The translations under genes and the position numbers were made by a program. Below are positions 59,762 through 64,000 of a stretch of 64,000 nt of DNA, piece after piece; the first letter of the stretch is position 1, and the number at the start of each line of letters is the position of its first letter. The notes beneath the pieces are model-generated. The model was not told the origin of the DNA and did no database searches. It saw only the letters and a list, made by a program, of their open reading frames with translations. Source of the DNA: Aeromonas sp. FDAARGOS 1405 (lineage in GTDB: Bacteria; Pseudomonadota; Gammaproteobacteria; Enterobacterales; Aeromonadaceae); contig NZ_CP077311.1 in the NCBI RefSeq assembly GCF_019048265.1, positions 1,526,001 through 1,590,000 on the forward strand, written 5' to 3'.

Positions 59762-59804
59762 CAACTTAATTTGATTTTATTGATATTAGAATCAAATTAA
59801 GTTG
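59762..59804. promoter_or_regulatory. Large AT-rich palindrome upstream of cyuA
   Basis: Two perfect 15-base inverse arms (CAACTTAATTTGATT and its complement) are separated by 13 bases. TTGAT occurs in several places within it. It lies 150 bases before cyuA in the 279-base gap. It could be a dimer or tetramer operator (an Lrp-type regulator controls cyuPA in E. coli). Confidence 0.55.
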
Positions 59805-59954
59805 ATTTGCATGGGGCAGTCATCAGACGGCCACCTCTCTCGCGACGCCTTGGCGACGCGCTCCTGCTTGATGTTGATCCCGTGTCACCCTTTTTTGCCA
59901 TGCTGTTGCCTGTGGCGATGACAGGCATTGCGCCACCAAGATGAGAATGCACAG

Positions 59955-61241
59955 ATGAAACCACAATGGACCGACTTTATTACCCTGCTCAAGCGTGAAG
60001 TGGTGCCGGCACTGGGCTGTACCGAGCCGATGTCGGTGGCGCTGGCAGCGGCCAACTGCCGCAAGCTGCTGGGGGAGACCCCGACCCGCATCAGCGTCTG
60101 GGTCAGTGGCAATCTGTTCAAGAACGGCATGGGGGTCGGGGTGCCGGGTACCGGCATGATCGGTTTGCCGGTGGCCGCTGCGGTCGGCATCACCGGCGGC
60201 AATCCCGATGCCGGGCTGGAGGTGCTCAAGACCCTCACACCAGAACAGGTGGAAGCGGCCAAGGCATTGCTGCCGGTCATCAAGGTGGATGTGAAGGATG
60301 TGCCTGACGTGCTCTACGCCGAGGTGCTGGCCGAAGTGGAGGGCCATAGCGCCCGGGTGGTGATCTGTACCGACCACACCCGCATCATCCTGATGGAGAA
60401 GGATGGCGAGGTTCTGATGGAGCAGGCCAGTGCCCCCGGCGTGCAGATCCAGCCAGCCAAATCCGCCAAACCGGCCATGACCCTGCGGGAGATCGTCGAT
60501 TTTGCATTGGAAGTGCCGCTGGCGGAGATCGACTTTATCCGCGAGGCCGCCACCATGAATCAGGCGCTGGCGGACGAAGGGTTGCAGGGTTACGGCCTGA
60601 AGATCGGCAAGATCCTCACCGAGCAGGTGGAGCGCAAGCTGCTCTCCGATGACCTGATGACCCTGGCGATGCGCCTCTCCTCCGCTGCCTCCGATGCGCG
60701 GATGGATGGTGCCATGCTGCCCGCCATGTCCAACTCCGGTTCCGGCAATCAGGGCATTGCCGCCACCATGCCTGTGGTCGCGGCTGCCCGCTTCCTCAAG
60801 GCGAGCGACGAGCAGCTGACCCGGGCACTGGTGATGAGCCATCTGGTGGCCATCTACATCAAGACCTATCAGAACAAGCTGTCGGCCCTCTGTGCCGCCA
60901 GTACCGCCGCCATGGGGGCCGGTGCCGCCATCACCTGGCTGCTGGGCGGCCAGTATCAGCAGATCAGCCACTGCATCAACAACATGATTGGCGATGTCTC
61001 CGGCATCATCTGTGACGGCGCCGGCAGCGCCTGCTCCATGAAGGTCTCTACCTCCACCTCGGCGGCGGTGAAATCCTCCCTGATGGCCATCAACAATCTG
61101 CATGTGCCCCAGAGCGAGGGGATCGTCTCCGACGATGTGGACCAGACCATCGCCAATCTGGGCCGCCTCTCCAAAGAGGGGATGCTGGATACCGACATCG
61201 AAATCATCAACATCATGCGAGCGAAACAGCAGAAGCAGTGA
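59955..61241 (+). CDS. cyuA: L-cysteine desulfidase CyuA (UPF0597)
   Basis: A 428-residue protein of the CyuA/YhaM (UPF0597) family, related to the alpha chain of Fe-S serine dehydratase. It has PALGCTEPMSVALAAA near residue 20, the cluster cysteines in HCINNMIGDVSGIICDGAGSAC (split over residues 345-366) and STSAAVKSSLMA. The E. coli protein splits cysteine to pyruvate, sulfide and ammonia anaerobically. The ribosome site is weak. The cystine-type transporter downstream fits. Confidence 0.9.
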   Translation: MKPQWTDFITLLKREVVPALGCTEPMSVALAAANCRKLLGETPTRISVWVSGNLFKNGMGVGVPGTGMIGLPVAAAVGITGGNPDAGLEVLKTLTPEQVEAAKALLPVIKVDVKDVPDVLYAEVLAEVEGHSARVVICTDHTRIILMEKDGEVLMEQASAPGVQIQPAKSAKPAMTLREIVDFALEVPLAEIDFIREAATMNQALADEGLQGYGLKIGKILTEQVERKLLSDDLMTLAMRLSSAASDARMDGAMLPAMSNSGSGNQGIAATMPVVAAARFLKASDEQLTRALVMSHLVAIYIKTYQNKLSALCAASTAAMGAGAAITWLLGGQYQQISHCINNMIGDVSGIICDGAGSACSMKVSTSTSAAVKSSLMAINNLHVPQSEGIVSDDVDQTIANLGRLSKEGMLDTDIEIINIMRAKQQKQ

Positions 61242-61248
61242 ATCTGTG

Positions 61249-61273
61249 ACAAGGGGGCGATAGACCCCCTTGT
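61249..61273 (+). terminator. Hairpin after cyuA
   Basis: ACAAGGGGG/CCCCCTTGT with a seven-base loop lies eight bases after the stop. An alternative outer pairing GTGACAAG (61246) with CTTGTCAC (61275) overlaps it. A second GC hairpin (CGGGC-GCAA-GCCCG then TTTTT at about 61343-61361) follows before the next gene. Confidence 0.65.
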
Positions 61274-61374
61274 TCTTGTCACGACGGCGCAGACCGTCTG
61301 ACACGGTTGCCAGGGCAAGCATGGCGCTTGCTCTTGTTTCTCGGGCGCAAGCCCGCTTTTTGGGGAGTCATACC

Positions 61375-62775
61375 ATGACATTTAGCGTTATCGGCAATCT
61401 GGCCATCGCCGCCATCTTGCTGTTCTTTCTCTACCGGTTACAGGAAAAACATGTGAGCTTCACCCGCCGGGTATTTGCCGGTCTGGGGCTCGGTATTCTG
61501 TTCGGCGCCGCGTTGCAACTGCTTTACGGTGCAGGTTCGCCCGTCATTGTTCAGACCATCGACTATCTGGATATCGTGGGTAGCGGCTATGTGAAGCTGC
61601 TGCAGATGATCATCATCCCGCTGATCATGGTCTCCATCATCAGCGCTATCTTGAAGCTCAATGGTGGCACTGCGCTGGGCAAGATCAGCGCCATGACCAT
61701 AGGCGTGCTAATCTTCACCACCGCCATCGCCGCCGGGGCGGGCATCCTGATGTCCAACCTGTTTGGCCTGACTGCTGAAGGGCTCACCTCCGGTGCCGCC
61801 GAGAGCGCCCGGGGCGCCGCGCTGCAGACCACCCTCGGCAGCGTCGAGAGCATGTCTTTCGCCAAGATGATGCTGGAGTTCATTCCCTCCAACCCCTTCC
61901 TCGACATGACCGGGGCGCGCAAGACCTCCACCATCGCCGTGGTGATCTTCTCCATCTTCATTGGCCTCTCAGCTACCGGCATCGCCCGCAAGAAGGCGGA
62001 GATCTTCGCCAGCTTCAGCCACTTCGTGGCCGTGGCTCATGCCATCGTGATGCGAATGGTGACCCTGGTGCTGCGCCTGACCCCGTTTGGCGTACTGGCG
62101 CTGATGACCAAGGTGGTCTCCGGCTCCAACTATGCTGACATCCTCAACCTGCTCAGCTTTGTGATGGCCTCTTACGGCGCTATCGCCATCATGTTTGTCG
62201 TGCACCTGCTGCTGGTGAGCATGGTCGGCATCAACCCGCTGCGCTTCCTCAAGAAGATCACGCCGGTGCTGGCGTTTGCCTTCACCTCGCGCACCAGTGC
62301 GGGCTCCATCCCGATGAACGTGCAGACCCAGACCAAGTCGCTGGGTATTCCTGAGGGGATCGCCAACTTCGCCGCCTCCTTCGGTTCCACCATCGGCCAG
62401 AACGGCTGCGCCGGTATCTATCCGGCCATGCTGGCCGTGATGATTGCGCCGACCGTCGGGGTTAACCCGATGGATCCCGGCTTTATCATGACCCTGATCG
62501 CCATCATCACAGTCAGCTCCTTCGGGGTGGCCGGGATTGGCGGTGGCGCCACCTTTGCCGCGCTGATCGTGCTCTCCGCGCTGGACTTCCCGGTGGCGCT
62601 GGCCGGTCTGCTTATCTCCATCGAGCCGCTGATCGACATGGGCCGTACCGCGCTCAACGTTTCCGGCTCCATCACCGCAGGGACGGTCACCAGCCGCCTG
62701 ATGGGCGAGACCGACATGCATGTGTTCAACAGCGATCACGAAGTGAGTCTGGACGGCGAAGAGTCCACCGTCTGA
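61375..62775 (+). CDS. tcyP: L-cystine/dicarboxylate-amino acid symporter (TcyP type)
   Basis: A 466-residue DAACS (GltP-like) transporter with about eight helices and two hairpin loops. It has LLQMIIIPLIMVSIISAILKL, TSRTSAGSIPMNVQTQTKSLG, GSTIGQNGCAGIYPAMLAVM and GVAGIGGGATFAALIVL. The long TcyP/YdjN form imports cystine, consistent with its place between cyuA and a thiol-disulfide flavoprotein. GGGGAG precedes ATG 61375. Close relatives carry other acidic amino acids. Confidence 0.86.
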   Translation: MTFSVIGNLAIAAILLFFLYRLQEKHVSFTRRVFAGLGLGILFGAALQLLYGAGSPVIVQTIDYLDIVGSGYVKLLQMIIIPLIMVSIISAILKLNGGTALGKISAMTIGVLIFTTAIAAGAGILMSNLFGLTAEGLTSGAAESARGAALQTTLGSVESMSFAKMMLEFIPSNPFLDMTGARKTSTIAVVIFSIFIGLSATGIARKKAEIFASFSHFVAVAHAIVMRMVTLVLRLTPFGVLALMTKVVSGSNYADILNLLSFVMASYGAIAIMFVVHLLLVSMVGINPLRFLKKITPVLAFAFTSRTSAGSIPMNVQTQTKSLGIPEGIANFAASFGSTIGQNGCAGIYPAMLAVMIAPTVGVNPMDPGFIMTLIAIITVSSFGVAGIGGGATFAALIVLSALDFPVALAGLLISIEPLIDMGRTALNVSGSITAGTVTSRLMGETDMHVFNSDHEVSLDGEESTV

Positions 62776-62830
62776 TTTGCTGTCGGTTGATCTGCCCGTG
62801 GAAAGGGGTGACTCTTTCCCGTCATAGACC

Positions 62831-62854
62831 GCAGGGAGGGCATGCCCTCCCTGC
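62831..62854. promoter_or_regulatory. 24-base perfect palindrome between tcyP and the flavoprotein gene
   Basis: The half-site GCAGGGAGGGCA is perfectly inverted without a loop. No T-tract follows, so it may be an intercistronic mRNA hairpin or an operator 20 bases before the next start. Confidence 0.5.
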
Positions 62855-62873
62855 GCCATCGAGAGGAAAAACT

Positions 62874-64000
62874 ATGAGAATTCTGATCATCGGTGGCGAA
62901 GCCGCCGGTATGAGTGCGGCGGCCAAGGCACGCCGTCTGGCCATCGATGCCGAAATCGTGGTGTATGAGGCCTCCGAGGTGATCTCCTTTGGTGCCTGCG
63001 GCCTGCCTTACTTCGTCGGTGACGAGTTTCAGGAGCCCGGTTACATGGCCGAGTTCACCCCCGAGCAGTTCGCCGCCAAGGGGATCGAGGTCAAGATTGG
63101 CCATCGGGTGCTGAGCGTTGACGCAACTGCCCAGACCTTGGTGGTGGAGCATAACGGCGACACCTTCACCGATCGCTACGACCGGCTGATGATCGCCACC
63201 GGTGCCCGCGAAGTGATGCCCCCCATCCCCGGTTTGCAGCAGCAAGGGGTATTCGGTCTGCGCCGGATGGCCGATGGGTTGGCATTGAAGGCGGCGGTGC
63301 AAGACAAGAACAATCGCCGCGCCGTGGTGATCGGCTCCGGCTTTATCGGGCTGGAAGTGGTCGAGGCGCTGGTCCATCAGGGTAAAGAGGTGCGTCTCAT
63401 CGAACTGACGGATCGAGTCATCCCCGATGCGTTTGATGGCGAGATCACCCAGCACATCGAAACAGAACTGCGCGAGCAGGGGGTATCTCTCCATCTGGGT
63501 GAGCGAGTTGAAGCACTGCTGGGGGATGGTCGGGTGACCGGCGTGCGCACCAGCCAGGGCGAGTACGAGGCCGATATCGTGGTGGTCTGCACCGGGGTGA
63601 AGCCCAACACCGAGTTTCTGGCTAATACCGGCATCGAGCGGCTCGGCAATGGTGCCATCAAGGTGGACCGTCAGGGGCGCAGCTCGCTGGCCAACGTCTG
63701 GTCGGCCGGCGACTGTGCCAGCGTCTGGCACAGCGTAAAGCAGCAGCAGGTCTATGTACCGCTCGCCACCATCGCCAACAAGCTGGGGCGCATGGTGGGT
63801 GAGAACCTGGCCGGGGCCGAGCAGGAGTTCCCGGGTACCCTCGGTTCTGCGGCGCTCAAGGTGTTGGGGCTGGAGGCGGGCCGTACCGGCCTCTCCGAGC
63901 AGGAAGCCAAGGCGATGGGCATCGACTATCGCACCGTGGTGATCAAGGACAAGTGCCACACCAACTACTGCCCGGGTCAGTCCGACATTCACGTCAAGCT
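62874..64000 (+). CDS. CoA-disulfide reductase family flavoprotein (partial)
   Basis: The gene runs off the window end; about 375 codons are present. It begins MRILIIGGEAAGMSAAAKARR (FAD Rossmann loop) after GAGAGGAAA. It has the single redox cysteine motif SFGACGLPYFVGD near residue 43, a second Rossmann loop VIGSGFIGLEVVEAL and the FAD site SAGDCASVW. These are features of CoA-disulfide reductase, NADH oxidase or persulfide reductase. Beside cyuA and tcyP, reduction of a CoA or sulfane disulfide in cystine use is likely. A C-terminal rhodanese domain could lie beyond the end. Confidence 0.87.
   Translation, partial: MRILIIGGEAAGMSAAAKARRLAIDAEIVVYEASEVISFGACGLPYFVGDEFQEPGYMAEFTPEQFAAKGIEVKIGHRVLSVDATAQTLVVEHNGDTFTDRYDRLMIATGAREVMPPIPGLQQQGVFGLRRMADGLALKAAVQDKNNRRAVVIGSGFIGLEVVEALVHQGKEVRLIELTDRVIPDAFDGEITQHIETELREQGVSLHLGERVEALLGDGRVTGVRTSQGEYEADIVVVCTGVKPNTEFLANTGIERLGNGAIKVDRQGRSSLANVWSAGDCASVWHSVKQQQVYVPLATIANKLGRMVGENLAGAEQEFPGTLGSAALKVLGLEAGRTGLSEQEAKAMGIDYRTVVIKDKCHTNYCPGQSDIHVK

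Overview
The window is about 64 kb of GC-rich chromosome from a facultatively anaerobic gammaproteobacterium. Gene content and order (engB-csrC-yihI-hemN as in enterics, dprA-smg-yrdD-tsaC-aroE, def-fmt-rsmB-trkA-trkH, glnA-glnLG, an arcACBD arginine deiminase operon, Spot 42 RNA) point to Aeromonas or a very close relative. I see no phage, insertion sequence, transposase or CRISPR array. Nearly all of the window is core metabolism and regulation.

Layout. 1-7 kb: a PuuR-type regulator divergent from a beta-alanine/malonate-semialdehyde operon with a class I amidotransferase, then a CysB-like regulator and a PfkB kinase. 7-10 kb: nsrR, a stand-alone napF, a small membrane protein and rmuC. 10-16 kb: add and the nitrogen genes glnA-(DUF4124)-glnL-glnG, whose glnA promoter carries a sigma-54 element and two NtrC boxes spaced as in E. 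coli. 16-24 kb: typA, then the minus-strand operon def-fmt-rsmB-trkA-trkH. 24-31 kb: LysM protein, dprA, smg, a zinc-ribbon protein, purE, tsaC, hemF, aroE and a DUF1488 protein.

30.7-37 kb is rich in regulatory RNA: a structured 3' region, Spot 42 (spf), a candidate unnamed sRNA, and two CsrB/CsrC-family RNAs (33.2-33.56 kb on plus, 36.38-36.65 kb on minus) that flank yihI-DUF2489-hemN. Each has 16-17 GGA motifs and a nearly identical upstream UvrY-like box. Next to them lies an orphan ParA plus a probable ribbon-helix-helix partner.

39-46 kb: arcA-arcC-arcB and a YfcC/ArcD-type carrier, argR, and pyrBI with a leader ORF and attenuator. 47 kb: tRNA-Trp, then a chemoreceptor. 49-52 kb: an operon of two paired membrane proteins (DUF969, DUF979), pyroglutamyl peptidase and a gamma-glutamylcyclotransferase-fold protein, which I read as a 5-oxoproline/pyroglutamyl-peptide unit. 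52-55 kb: lipocalin, YqhC-like regulator and YqhD. 55-59 kb: pntAB. 59-64 kb: cysteine/cystine catabolism (CyuA, TcyP-type transporter, and a CoA-disulfide-reductase family flavoprotein cut by the window end).
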